Shown one piece after another: positions 56,901 to 64,000 of a stretch of DNA of 64,000 nt. Source of the DNA: Auriscalpium vulgare (Eukaryota > Basidiomycota > Agaricomycetes > Russulales > Auriscalpiaceae); NCBI GenBank assembly GCA_019915015.1, contig JAHBBC010000031.1, positions 248,001 through 312,000 on the forward strand. The letters run 5' to 3'. A model generated the notes under the pieces. That model did no database searches. It saw only the letters and a list, made by a program, of their open reading frames with translations, and was not told where the DNA came from. A program made the position numbers and the translations under genes. Every line of letters starts with the position of its first letter. Position 1 is the stretch's first letter.

Positions 56901-59089
56901 TCGAGATGCGGTGACGAGAGAATTGACAATGCTGTGTCAAAGGCGCGGCACTTCTCGTCACGATCCAAGTGCCGACATATCTGCGAGTCGAAATCCCGAC
57001 GATTACTAGCACGGAATGGATCCTTGACGAGCGTAATATGACTGCGCTCGGTGACATCGGCAGTCCACTGTATAGGAGCGCCCATCCGCCGGATGCTAGG
57101 GGCGACACTCTGCATGAGCTCGAGCTTGGGGATGTGCCAGTTGTCCAAGGTCTTGCCACCTTTCCCGAGGCGAGCACGAACATCAAGGATCACCTGCTTG
57201 TGCTGATGGAACTCGGCAAGAGAAGCCTGCGCCCGCGCAAAGGTGTGTTCATCAATTTCCGGAGACTGGGCGAGATACCGGAAATCCATGAGCGCACGGA
57301 TGCAAGTCACGAATAATGGATCCGTGCCACCAGCGATGCATGCAACGAGGTAGCGCTGAATGTCACGGTGTTCGCGGCCCGTCACCTGTTTGAGCTGTGA
57401 TATACCCTCCCGAAAACGTCGAAAACCAACACGAGGTGGAAGCACGGAGAAGCGAAAGTCGATCTCGTTGTCGCCTAAGATATTCCGGCACCAGCGCACA
57501 TCGTGATCCCAGCACTGCTTGTGCCACTGATGAAGCGGCTCCGGTGTCAGGAAATTTGATGGATCCGAAAGAGGCCAATCAGCCCAGAACGGCTGATGCA
57601 CCCCGTTGAGGCGACGCGATTTCGCATCCGTGACATATTTCGGAAGGTCCCAAGGGTCCGGCGATGAGTGAAGGAGTGCCTGAAGCTGCGCAAGCGTCAC
57701 TGAAGCCGTGCGTGGCTCGTGCTGATACGCGTCACCGAACTGCTTGTGCATTGCGGTGGTGACAGGTGAGCTCTTGCCGCCCACGCAGGCCAGCATTTGG
57801 GCTTCGGGGTTGTCGACAATGTAGGCAGCAAGGGGCGTGAAGCAGAAGCGGCTGTAGCCGAGGGGATCGGCCATCATGCGGCCAGCTCTCGCGGCGGCCT
57901 TCAACGGTTTGCAGATAATGTCGAGGCAGTAGTGGGCAACCCGGCTATCGAGGACACCGTGGAATTTCTTCGGACATAGAAAACGGGGACACGGCAGTAG
58001 GGCAACGAGCATGATGGCATTGCGAGATGATTTCATACGGAAATCCATATGCAAATTAGCGAGCGATAAGAGGAGGGGGTGTGCGACGCGATTCCCAGTG
58101 CCCGACGTCAAATTGGTCTTGTCCGACGAAAGAACGGCCCCAACAACAGTAGCACCATCCGGAATTGCGCTCTGGGTTGACCAAATCAGCCACGCGGATA
58201 ATACAAACAACGTCAGACGTACCTGCACCTGCCAGGCGTAGTCACCGGTCATCCACTCGCTGAATACGCGAACCGCACGCTCTGCTGTTGTGTACAGGCG
58301 CTTCGGTTGCAAATCCATGTGGCCAGCAAATAGAGGGTTTCCAAACAGATACTCCAGGCACTCTAGACTGTCGCGAAAGAAGAGCTTGATAGGCTGCTTC
58401 GTTGGAAACCCTTCGATCACGACAGTCTGTGATCTCCATACGGGCCCGCCCGGCAAGAGCTCAATCTTGCCGCGAAGCTGCTTGGCCGTTCGGAAGGATA
58501 TGGAAAGATTCAAGATCTGTTTACACAAGGAGATCAGCATAGACTTGCGAGACGGACAATTCAGTATACATACAATAGGTAATCGCAGGAAAGCATCGAT
58601 CTCTTCATTACTGAGTGCTGACCTGGCAAGGAATGAAGCCAGCTCCCAGTCCGACTTGCACGAGAAGGGGTAGAAATGATTTGTAGCGCGCTCGTCGGAG
58701 AAGCGATCGTTGTTGAAATTGTCGATGAATGTTTGCCCGCGTCCGCATGTTTGAGGGCAATTGGGATGGTATTCGGAACTGGGAGCGGGTGCAGAAGACG
58801 ACACGGAGGTTGTGTTGGAGCTGGGAGGGGTTGGTATCGATGGGTGTGCGAGGAGAGGATCGGGTCCAATGTTACAGTCGTAAGTGTCGTCCAGTGTCCC
58901 AAGTGCCATGCCAAAGTCGGGGTCAAGCGGAACTGATTCACGCGACGCGTCCTGTCCTTGTTGCTGCAGAGTAACAGAGGCAATCTGGGCCGGAATCCAG
59001 CCGGCGCACTTCGAGAACCGATGGCTCATGTGAAGCGACAGGCAAGTTTGACTGGCGAATAATCGGCGACAGCTTGGACATGCGACCAT
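50953..59089 (-). CDS. Plavaka-type transposase gene, interrupted near its 3' end by copia
   Basis: Exon 1 (59089-56354) encodes about 911 residues. It has an N-terminal C2H2 finger (ACPSCRRLF..HMSHRFSKC), SDWELASFLARSALSNEEID, GATVVGAVLSSDKTNLTSGT, PLLLSLANLHMDFRMKSSRN, EPLHQWHKQCWDHDVRWCRN, LPPRVGFRRFREGISQLKQV and TGREHRDIQRYLVACIAG, all Plavaka hallmarks. An intron joins GIT to GHVVSQLCVIFRPVLAGSDS, ending MALSYDF. Copia (51007-55998) is inserted there. The original last codons (YLNKYFDKETFATVF, stop 50953-50955) lie beyond it. The current frame runs from SYDF into the LTR, adding about 41 residues to a stop at 55872. The catalytic core is intact, so activity may persist. Confidence 0.88.
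51007..51301 (-). repeat. 3' LTR of copia element
   Basis: In element orientation it starts TGTTGAGATGAG and ends CGCTGTTA. Contains two copies of ctgtagacagacaataagtc and two of cttcaccagcgagatagcgg, so part of the LTR is internally duplicated. Confidence 0.95.
51341..55699 (-). CDS. Copia Gag-Pol polyprotein
   Basis: A single ORF of 1452 codons. In order: Gag-like region (SNWPSYKDIVLNAFMKRKLM), CCHC knuckle CSNCNKDGHLLADCYSKGG, aspartic protease IMDSGASIHICPDRS, and the pre-integrase HH-CC block (LHRAMNHVNHDALRKMV then CDICTRAKAIRK). The integrase core has TDLWGPAEV, LGSDRGGEYMSNEFL and SPQSNGAAERLN (D, D, E). Reverse transcriptase has ADVKNAYLNAPIEETIYMKL, KGLYGTKQGGRAWYQFL and an ATDDFSM catalytic pair. 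RNase H reads YTDSDWASQIHRHSISGYV, then SWSSKKQPIVTLSSTEAEYV. The Pol order (protease, integrase, RT, RNase H) is that of copia. The start codon is only five bases from the 5' LTR, so the primer-binding site must overlap the start of the ORF. No frameshift or stop is seen. Confidence 0.95.
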   Translation of the reverse strand: MGPAPTMVDIHPKIEKLLDDGSNWPSYKDIVLNAFMKRKLMRHIRGTAKKPKNIVLRKDGSYYEADAPETGAKPLAEDVAEKRLEEVEEYESKEASIREIVYNSVSPGVLALIRKADSAADMWKTLEEDQEVKGVDVPRELARRMRSLRCDEGADPTPVITKMVDIFDRLTLMNAPIDDFTFAADIRTAMPSSYRTILHSLDAAARITKEQVSSAVTIATIKAYYQSENSSKKVEESQANTALGAETRRKEKGRGRGKGKGKSDKHCSNCNKDGHLLADCYSKGGPKEGQAPWNRKGKQNAAAASSEKKETVALAITLDTSPTPTHTAAAAQPFYGIIMDSGASIHICPDRSKYVNFRAISDLPITAAYGQQFNAVGTGEVRLEFPMGPGQEPMPVTISDVLYAPGAAYAMISIPVIDRKGFAVTIEDGTCTVMTPRPARRIIGRIPLKDGLYRVAPGAHANTAHHAAAAATGKMSISELHRAMNHVNHDALRKMVVDGHVVGIELDMDSTPEPCDICTRAKAIRKPFPKESTSDRVHAYGDKIVTDLWGPAEVTSLGGANYALNFLDIHSHEVRQYFIPKKSDTFDRYQRFEAWVDVQRRARIRILGSDRGGEYMSNEFLTHTERKGTIRHFTTHDSPQSNGAAERLNLTLLNDARAMITASGLPKNLWAEAQHHAGWVRNRTPTSAIPDGRTPHEVATGEKPNLAGIIPWGNKVWVKKLDATKLSPRAVEGRFIGYDEESKGCRIYWPTKRSITVERDVYPSNEQALAPETADIEGGRVESALRSPVDTPIQPSGTPSTSSTPSSTPQQPSMPKSDTPTADANPERAPTPPPDANTQPTLRKKRSDGLIPADPNLGRGKRQAALPPGTYKILNNPTAAVTTANFDIDPLSPGIRVGWDQAASFNEHALVANYGGDPRTIDEALEGRNAYRWRPSIQREVNQVIRLETFEFVEAPEGANIVESGYVFRSKHDEVGNTTTEKTRLIAKGFSQRRGKDFNDTYSPVAKHTSIRTIMSVASSRGHVIRQADVKNAYLNAPIEETIYMKLPPRYEEFDAAYAKIKAENPGRLIVARLRKGLYGTKQGGRAWYQFLRQTFIDIGYIVCTADEAVFYWMDEAGEDYVICAVATDDFSMTAPRDELIDALLVDLNKHFEVVDLGPVKWLLGLHITRDLEHRTISIGQQAYIRDIIQRMGLEDAAPLTTPMDPGSDLGYGSPALSPTLLDNRGHSLYRQGVGALMYLSVATRPDITFAVGTLSQYLEQPHTTHMRALTRVFRYLKHTIDMRLILGGTGHDYQPFGYTDSDWASQIHRHSISGYVFYIGRSLVSWSSKKQPIVTLSSTEAEYVAITHASKELIWLRQLARELFPTLFDEDATTLFCDNQGAIELTKDSMYHARTKHIDIRFHFIRQVVNAGDAEIEYCPTDHMIADILTKPLGRVKLEKFREMLGVQDEE
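55704..55998 (-). repeat. 5' LTR of copia element
   Basis: Identical by reading to 51007-51301. The transposase frame reads into it from the right. Confidence 0.95.
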
Positions 59090-59322
59090 GCAACGACCAC
59101 GCGTGGGCGTCGTGGACAGAAGACGCTTCTTGCGACGAGCGGCCAGGGGAGATATTGAGAGCCCATTGTGCGCGTGGTGGTAGACGTGTACTTACAGTCA
59201 AGTCAACGCGCGACGAACGCGTGTCACCAGCGCTTACTAGTTGGCTTGCTTCCGAGTCGTCTCTTCTACCACCAGGCCCCAGCCTCCTATGACAGCCTGC
59301 CTTCCGCCGATCTACCCTCAGC

Positions 59323-60037
59323 ATGGACCACCCTGAGCTCACTCCACCACCCGCTGCTCAGCAGCCGACGCCGCCGCAGGACGCTACCCCCTTCAAACTG
59401 CGCCCTGCTCGTACTCACCGGGGCGCCATTCGCACGCAACGCACACCATATGTCCGATCGTCGAGGAGTGCGCTGTTGGATGTCCTCTCAGAGAGGGAGT
59501 TTCCTGTCAGTGGGCGTTTGGTAAGTACACTGCTTATCTCTGTCTTAACCTGTTGCTGACAGGTCTGCCATTGTAGACGAAAAGGGTCTTTCGCACCGCA
59601 GATGATGCCCAAATTGCTCTCGACATCGCCCGCGCTACGCGGGATCTCTGCCTTGCGGAGAACAACTTCACTCAGTTGAAGCTCACTCAAGCCCGCATGA
59701 AAGTCGCCTTGTACGAAGCCGCGGCCATCCAGGCATCCACGCAGCTTTCGCGGGCGGAGCTCACAGTTGGGCAGGCGCGCTACCAAGTGCGGGCCAGCGG
59801 TCTCGGAGTCGACGTTGGGATGTTCTCTGATCCGTACAAGGTGAGTCACTTGTGGTGTATATTGTGCTCGCCACCTGACAGAGCTTGCAGCGCTACAAGC
59901 CCGGCTTTTCCAAATCAGTCGAAACGCCGCATACTGAGGACCTCGAAGACAGTTCTGACGATCAGTCTGACATCGACACGGAGGACTACATCAGTGACGG
60001 CCTATCGCCCGTTAGATGGGCCAGTGAAGAGGTGTAG
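59323..60037 (+). CDS. Small coiled-coil protein, probable second transposon ORF
   Basis: Three exons give about 181 residues, divergent from the transposase (234 bases between starts). It starts MDHPELTPPPAAQQPTPPQD. A basic stretch (FKLRPARTHRGAIRTQRTPY) is followed by SRSALLDVLSEREFPVSGRL. Exon 2 is a long amphipathic helix: TADDAQIALDIARATRDLCL, NFTQLKLTQARMKVALYEAA and LSRAELTVGQARYQVRASGL. Exon 3 is acidic (DLEDSSDDQSDIDTEDYISD). The GTAAGT and GTGAGT donors are strong. I do not recognise the family; its place inside the element suggests a DNA-binding or accessory partner of the transposase. Confidence 0.65.
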
Positions 60038-60089
60038 GGAGTTCTACTAGTAGCTCGTTATTTAACCCGCAGTACAAACAGTTGCTTGT

Positions 60090-60210
60090 CATGTGTCGGG
60101 AGATATTATCTGTGAGGCGCTCAGCACGATCCCAGATTTTATCTCCCGTATCCCAGATTTTATATCCCATACAAAGCCTTGCGCTGTGCTGCTAAGTACC
60201 CTCCGCTTCC
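60090..60210 (+). repeat. Dispersed repeat shared with 22000-22110
   Basis: Contains gaggcgctcagcacgatccc and an internal duplication of cccagattttat. Close to the copy beside tRNA-Cys. Confidence 0.7.
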
Positions 60211-60221
60211 CTCGCGGCATG

Positions 60222-60440
60222 GTGTACACTCCTCATTATCATATGAGCTGATATCAGCTGGCTCGAGAGCACTCAAGAGCACTAAAGAGCACTCAAGAGC
60301 ACTCAAGAGCACTCAAGAGCACTCAAGAGCACTCAAGAGCACTCAAGAGCACTCAAGACGGCACAAATACGCGCTGTCAATGATGCGCTCTTGACGCGAC
60401 TCTCGAGACACGCTAAGCGCTTGAGAGCTCTTGAGAGCGC
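60222..60440 (+). repeat. Right-end repeat, expanded copy, with (GAGCACTCAA)n
   Basis: Starts gtacactcctcattatcata and ends ttgagagctcttgagagcgc; nearly the same as 60904-61054. It differs by about nine tandem 10-bp units GAGCACT(C/A)AA (60268-60357) where the other copy has two. Confidence 0.85.
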
Positions 60441-60450
60441 TCAGAAAGAG

Positions 60451-60617
60451 AGTGGGGATGGTAGAAATGACAGCACGACGAAATTATCAACACCGAAATA
60501 AGCTACGAGGATGATAGGTTGATCACGATCATTAAAAGATTAGCTCGAAGGGAATGTCTGAACGGAACAATTAACCAGCCTGAGCTGCTGCAAGAAGGCC
60601 CGGAGGCGGCGTGATGA
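60451..60617 (+). repeat. 162-bp direct repeat, right copy
   Basis: Same orientation as 47858-48019 with a 5-base insertion (gagct). At the left it adjoins the DUF6532 gene; here it stands alone between two right-end repeats. Confidence 0.85.
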
Positions 60618-60638
60618 AGATGGGATTTCGCGTCGTTT

Positions 60639-60837
60639 GTTGCCGTCGTCATCACCATATATGGTTGTGGCCACGGCAACAAACGCCAGCGCACGGACCT
60701 TCGGAACTTTACGGCCATTGAGGTAGCGCACTTTCGAAAGTGCGCTACCTCGATGGCCGTAATCCCCCGAAGGTCCGTGCGCGAGCGTTTGTTGCCTATG
60801 GCCATATTTGGTCATGGCGACGGCAACATGTGAGTGT
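60639..60837. repeat. ~200-bp imperfect palindrome
   Basis: Two ~97-base arms meet at ctttcgaaag (60731-60740). Inner arms match almost perfectly (gaggtagcgcac / gtgcgctacctc, cacggacctt / aaggtccgtg). Outer arms also match (gttgccgtcgtcatcacca / tggtcatggcgacggcaac; gcaacaaacgc / gcgtttgttgc) with a few substitutions and small indels. It would fold into a long hairpin. No coding potential. Confidence 0.9.
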
Positions 60838-60903
60838 CAGGGGACAACGACGTAGCCATATGTATAGCCCTCACATACTACAGGGATATGAGTTTTTCCT
60901 GAT

Positions 60904-61054
60904 GTACGTACACTCCTCATTATCATATGAGCTGCTATGAGCTGGCTCGAGAGCACTCAAGAGCACTCAAGAGGGCACAAATACGCGCTGTCAATGATGC
61001 GCTCTTGACGCGACTCTCGAGACACGCCAAGCGCTTGAGAGCTCTTGAGAGCGC
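60904..61054 (+). repeat. Right-end repeat, terminal copy with CTCAAG motifs
   Basis: Second copy of the 60222-60440 repeat with only two 10-bp units; leads directly into the right terminus at 61100. Dense CTCAAG/CTTGAG motifs mirror the left subterminal array. Confidence 0.8.
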
Positions 61055-61087
61055 TTGTCGTTCGTTACTTCTCTTGACCGCGCGGGC

Positions 61088-61100
61088 GGTTTTCCTGATG
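61088..61100 (-). repeat. Right terminal inverted repeat of the 13.6 kb element
   Basis: GGTTTTCCTGATG; inverted counterpart of 47468-47480. Similarity to the LPMO-like gene begins at the next base. Confidence 0.6.
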
Positions 61101-61215
61101 TCCCACCTGTCCGTACTTGGCTTGTACTTGGCGACGGCAGAGCGCGAAGGACTGCTGGCTGTCAACGTCGCGCTGCCGGTACCGTGCTGCTCGCACTGCA
61201 CACGTAGCCGCACGA
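61101..61215 (-). pseudogene. Relic of LPMO-like gene, linker part (split copy 1)
   Basis: Matches 63474-63612 of copy 2: tcccacctgtccgtacttgg, cgacggcagagc, actgctggctgtc, acgtcgcgctgccggtac, ctcgcactgcac, gtagccgcac. It has an 11-base duplication (gtacttggctt) and a deletion in the Ser/Thr linker. Upstream exons are absent beyond about 61215. It is the upstream continuation of the relic at 47050-47467. Confidence 0.75.
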
Positions 61216-61659
61216 CTGAGAACTTGCAGTGCGGCGTGCGCTCTGCAGAAGTGAAGTCTGAAGACACTGAAGAGTTTGCAAGGGCGATGTCATGTGACCT
61301 CTCGATTAATCTTTTCACGCTGACCAGTCCCCGCCACGCCACCGCCCCGACTCGGAGAAGTTACATGCCTGCCTCGGCCCGTATGATGGCACAGCTATGG
61401 GCCAATTACGCTGACGAAACTACGACCTGTGCCACGCATTCATCGGCCTATCCTAGTCTCCGGGGCTGACCTTGATACACAAAAGACACCGCCAGGCCGC
61501 CTTACGACAGAACGTATATATATCTTCTGAAGACTATCTCCCTGTGCTTACTACTGTGCCGGCCGCCGAGTGTACACGTCAGGCCAGGGCTTTCAAGGGC
61601 CTATAAGTCACCCCAACCCACCGGCTATGAGCAATCCAATATTCTCTCCGCATTGAACC
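61216..61659. promoter_or_regulatory. Spacer and TATA promoter of SDR copy 2
   Basis: No gene seen. CTATAAGTC at about 61601, some 58 bases before the ATG, is the TATA candidate and is shared with SDR copy 1. Confidence 0.5.
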
Positions 61660-62939
61660 ATGTCCCTAAACTCGCTCGCCCCGCCTGAAAAGATAGGACT
61701 GTATAGCGAGCTGTTCCCGCCCAAGCCTCATTGGACGACCGATCAAGTGCCGGATCTGGCTGGACAGATCATCATCGTAACAGGCGGGAACTCTGGGATC
61801 GGCAAAGAGTCGTGCAGGGTAAGTATGCCCCCCTCGCTGTACGTCGGCGTGTGCTCACGGTTTATTGTTTGATTTGGCTAGGTGCTTTTGAGCCAAAATG
61901 CAAAAGTCTACATGGCAGCGCGCTCCGAGAGCAAATCGGAGCAGGCGATTGAGGACCTGAAGAAGCAGACAGGGAAGGACGATGTTCATTTTCTTCAGCT
62001 CGACTTGGCGGACTTGTCTTCCGTGCGTAAGGCTGCGGAAAAATATTGCAGCAAGGAGACAGAGCTGCACGTGCTCCTGAACAATGGGTATGCGCGTTAG
62101 CATGATGAGTGCAGTCCAGGACGCTGACGGAGTGTCTAGGGGTGTCATGACTCCTCCGCTCGACCTCATGACAGCGCAAGGCTATGACGGTCAGTTCGGT
62201 ACGAACGTCCTGGGTAATCCGCGTCAATACATCGGTCTCGAATGCCATTTTGATCACGTCTTTCAGGACATTTTTTCTTCATCCAGCTCCTCCTTCCCAC
62301 AATTCTTCGAACGGCGAAGGGGGAGACGAGCGGCAAGCCCTTCCGTCCCCGCATCGTCAACGTGTCTTCGAACGGACATGTGCTGTTTAAAGTGCCAGGG
62401 GGTGTGCAATGGGACACTCTACTGAAGGGTAACGAGTCGCTTAGTGCGCGCAAGAAGCTAGGAGTGCAAGGTCTATACGGCCAGAGCAAGCTCGGCAACG
62501 TGCTTATCACGAAAGAGCTTGCAGCGCGGTATGGCATGCATGGTGTCGTCGCTATCTCGCTTCACCCTGGTGCGTTCGACCATCTGAGTAGTCCATCTCG
62601 TCTCACTCCAAGCATCCCTGCTAGGCAGCATCAAGACCGAGCTTGGCCGTCATGTTTCTGCCCTCATGCGACGGCTTACGAACTGGATGCTGTACGATGT
62701 TTCCTACGGTGCAATATCACCGTTGTATGCCTCAACTTCGCCAGAGGCACTTGAGATGAACGGAGAGGTAAGCTTTGACTCACCGATGCTCGCCTCCATT
62801 ACAAACTGAAAATTTCGCGTCACGGATCCAGTACCTCACAACATGGGCCCGTCGCCAGCTTCCTAGTACTTGGGCGCGAGACGAGGAATTGCGGCAGAAG
62901 GTGTGGGCTTGGTGCGAGGAGCAGGTGAAGGGCTTCTGA
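61660..62939 (+). CDS. Short-chain dehydrogenase/reductase, copy 2
   Basis: Intact paralogue of the gene at 45721, with the same exon layout. Motifs are IIIVTGGNSGIGKESCR, VLLSQNAKVYMAARSESKSE, DVHFLQLDLADLSSVRKAAE, a reading HFFFIQLLLPTILRTAKGET, the catalytic YGQSKLGN, GVVAISLHPG and a terminal WAWCEEQVKGF. Differences from copy 1 are scattered substitutions, e.g. NVSSNGHVLFKVPGG here against NVSSIAHEIYKVQGG. No frameshift is evident. A retinol-dehydrogenase-like SDR; substrate unknown. It is convergent with the oxygenase gene, whose last confident coding exon is about 360 bases downstream. Confidence 0.88.
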
Positions 62940-63296
62940 AATCGCTTAGGCTCCCGTCATGTGCATGGCGTAAATTGATTTACTGGGTTCGACTGGACGC
63001 GGACGTACAGTGTCAGCGCACGGCTTGGTGCTAGCTATATTCGGAGAAATCGCCGGTCAGGTACGGCCTTTCTGATTCGCAATGATGAGAGCAGGGCCAA
63101 TGCGCTGGCCGCCAGAGACGACTGAGTGAATTAGATGTGCTCTAATAGCGCTCACGCTCGGAGAGGAAGAGCACTGTATTCGCATTTGATAGCAATCGTA
63201 CACAAAATATCTTATTTCTGCTTGCAGCTCACAGACATTGAGACTTTCAGAATGGTCAGTAATCAATGCGACGATGAGACAACTCATGAGACGCAC

Positions 63297-64000
63297 GTAG
63301 TACGCGCTCGAGTACGTGCAAGTTGTCCCGGCCACACAGGTCGTCCTGTCGCCCATTGGTCAGTAGACACTCTCGCAATGACTGCACCTTTCGACTTACG
63401 AGCCCGTGTACGTTTGTCCTCCGCACTGCGAAAGTCCATGTCAGTGAATGCTATAGGCTTGGAGACAGCGTATCCCACCTGTCCGTACTTGGCGACGGCA
63501 GAGCCCGAAGAACTGCTGGCTGTCGACGTCGCGCTGCCGGTACCCGTAGCGCTCGTCGCGGTGCTCGTCGCGCCGGTCGCGGTGCTACTGCTCGCACTGC
63601 ACGTGTAGCCGCAGCTGCCGTATTGGGCACACCCCCAGTCACCAGTGGCACCTCTGTTTCCCGAGCACGCTGATTAAAATCACGAGTACTGCCGCGAAAT
63701 CTGCGAAGGGTTGGCTTACGGGAGGAGAACATTGCCGCCTATATCCTATATTTGAGTACACGGCGCAAGGAGTTGCAAGGCGAAAGACTGACCTGGTGCG
63801 ACGTAGCATGTTTGGTTGTCCTCGATCTGATAGAGCTGTACGAGAACTCCGCTCGTGTCATTTCTGAGGAAGTCCGAGCAATGAGCGGAGTGCTCGGCCA
63901 TGTGGTGAGGGGCACATACGGGTTATAGGAACCCGGGAGCGCGATACCACTGGGAAGGGACACGCTCCCGCCGTTCTGGACCTTGACCTGCACACAGTTG
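63297..64000 (-). CDS. Secreted LPMO-like (AA9-type) oxygenase with CBM1, 3' part at window edge
   Basis: The gene enters from the right. The first visible exon reads NCVQVKVQNGGSVSLPSGIA then LPGSYNP. The next gives NDTSGVLVQLYQIEDNQTCY then VAP. These resemble the C-terminal sheet of AA9 copper oxygenases that cleave cellulose. An exon (63669-63479) follows with CSGNRGATGDWGCAQYGSCG, YTCSA, a Ser/Thr/Gly linker and KYGQ. Two small exons (63425-63400, 63345-63297) complete a cellulose-binding CBM1: CGGQTYTGS and TTCVAGTTCTYSSAYY. I cannot place the final SQCL-type residues: the frame runs on as VRLMSCLIVALI, or a further intron exists. The N-terminal copper-binding His is outside the window, so AA9 is likely but unproven. 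Confidence 0.65.

Larger units (their letters stand above)
47468..61100. mobile_element. 13.6 kb cargo-carrying Plavaka-type DNA transposon (with nested copia)
   Basis: The relic oxygenase gene matches its intact paralogue up to 47467 and again from 61101, so everything between was inserted at one point in an intron. The termini are inverted: CATCAGGAAACC at the left, and the right end is GGTTTTCCTGATG (reverse complement CATCAGGAAAACC). TC abuts both ends, a possible 2-bp target duplication. Subterminal DNA at both ends is packed with CTCAAG/CTTGAG motifs, as in CACTA-like elements. Inside are a DUF6532 gene, a Plavaka transposase, a small ORF and a nested copia element of 4992 bp. Without copia the element would be about 8.6 kb. 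Plavaka transposases belong to the CMC-like cut-and-paste group. That this transposase moved the whole unit is inference. Confidence 0.75.

Noticed and set aside
50690..60060. Search for separate, tighter TIRs just outside the Plavaka transposase
   Set aside because: Sequences near 50870-50930 and 60040-60070 show only weak inverted similarity; the CATCAGGAAA termini are better supported by the split paralogue.

Overview
The window is nuclear DNA of a filamentous basidiomycete, most likely a wood-decaying agaricomycete. The genes have many short GT-AG introns and include a BRCA2/Brh2 homologue with OB folds, a DUF6532-type protein, a Plavaka transposase, a CBM1-bearing copper oxygenase and a basidiomycete-type P450. 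I cannot name the species. All splice models are my own reading of frames and splice consensus; no search or computation was run.

Layout. 0.4-5.1 kb (minus strand): D-amino-acid oxidase with a likely one-base frameshift, a fungal membrane protein, and a HET-domain protein with a decayed copy of its 5' end nearby. 7.1-17.7 kb: an unknown protein, an ARMT1/DUF89 phosphatase, a P450, a Spo7 homologue and a lactonase-type beta-propeller. 17.8-24.8 kb is gene-poor: three tandem repeats, a 2.3 kb element with perfect 34-bp inverted ends, a zinc-finger-like ORF starting inside tRNA-like sequence, and an intron-containing tRNA-Cys(GCA). 24.8-31.0 kb: TOM7 and eIF3f (divergent), a taxilin with an embedded SUMO-like domain, and UDP-GlcNAc pyrophosphorylase. 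31.0-34.5 kb: no gene seen. 34.5-45.0 kb: GH5 exo-1,3-beta-glucanase, Brh2/BRCA2, MPP alpha, an RNF220-like E3 and alkaline ceramidase.

45.7-64.0 kb is the most dynamic part. A pair made of a short-chain dehydrogenase (SDR) and a convergent CBM1 oxygenase (LPMO-like) has been duplicated in tandem. The first oxygenase copy is a relic, split in one intron by a single 13.6 kb insertion (47468-61100). The insertion has short inverted ends beginning CATCAGGAAA, CTCAAG-rich subterminal repeats, a DUF6532 gene, a Plavaka transposase gene and a small coiled-coil ORF. A young Ty1/copia element (51007-55998) with identical 295-bp LTRs and a 5-bp target duplication sits inside the last codons of the transposase. 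I read this as a cargo-carrying Plavaka-type transposon with a nested retrotransposon.

Most other genes are housekeeping: translation (eIF3f), mitochondrial import (TOM7, MPP alpha), lipid control (Spo7, ceramidase), wall and amino-sugar metabolism (UAP1, GH5) and recombination repair (Brh2). The oxygenase, GH5 and P450 fit a lignocellulose-dwelling lifestyle.
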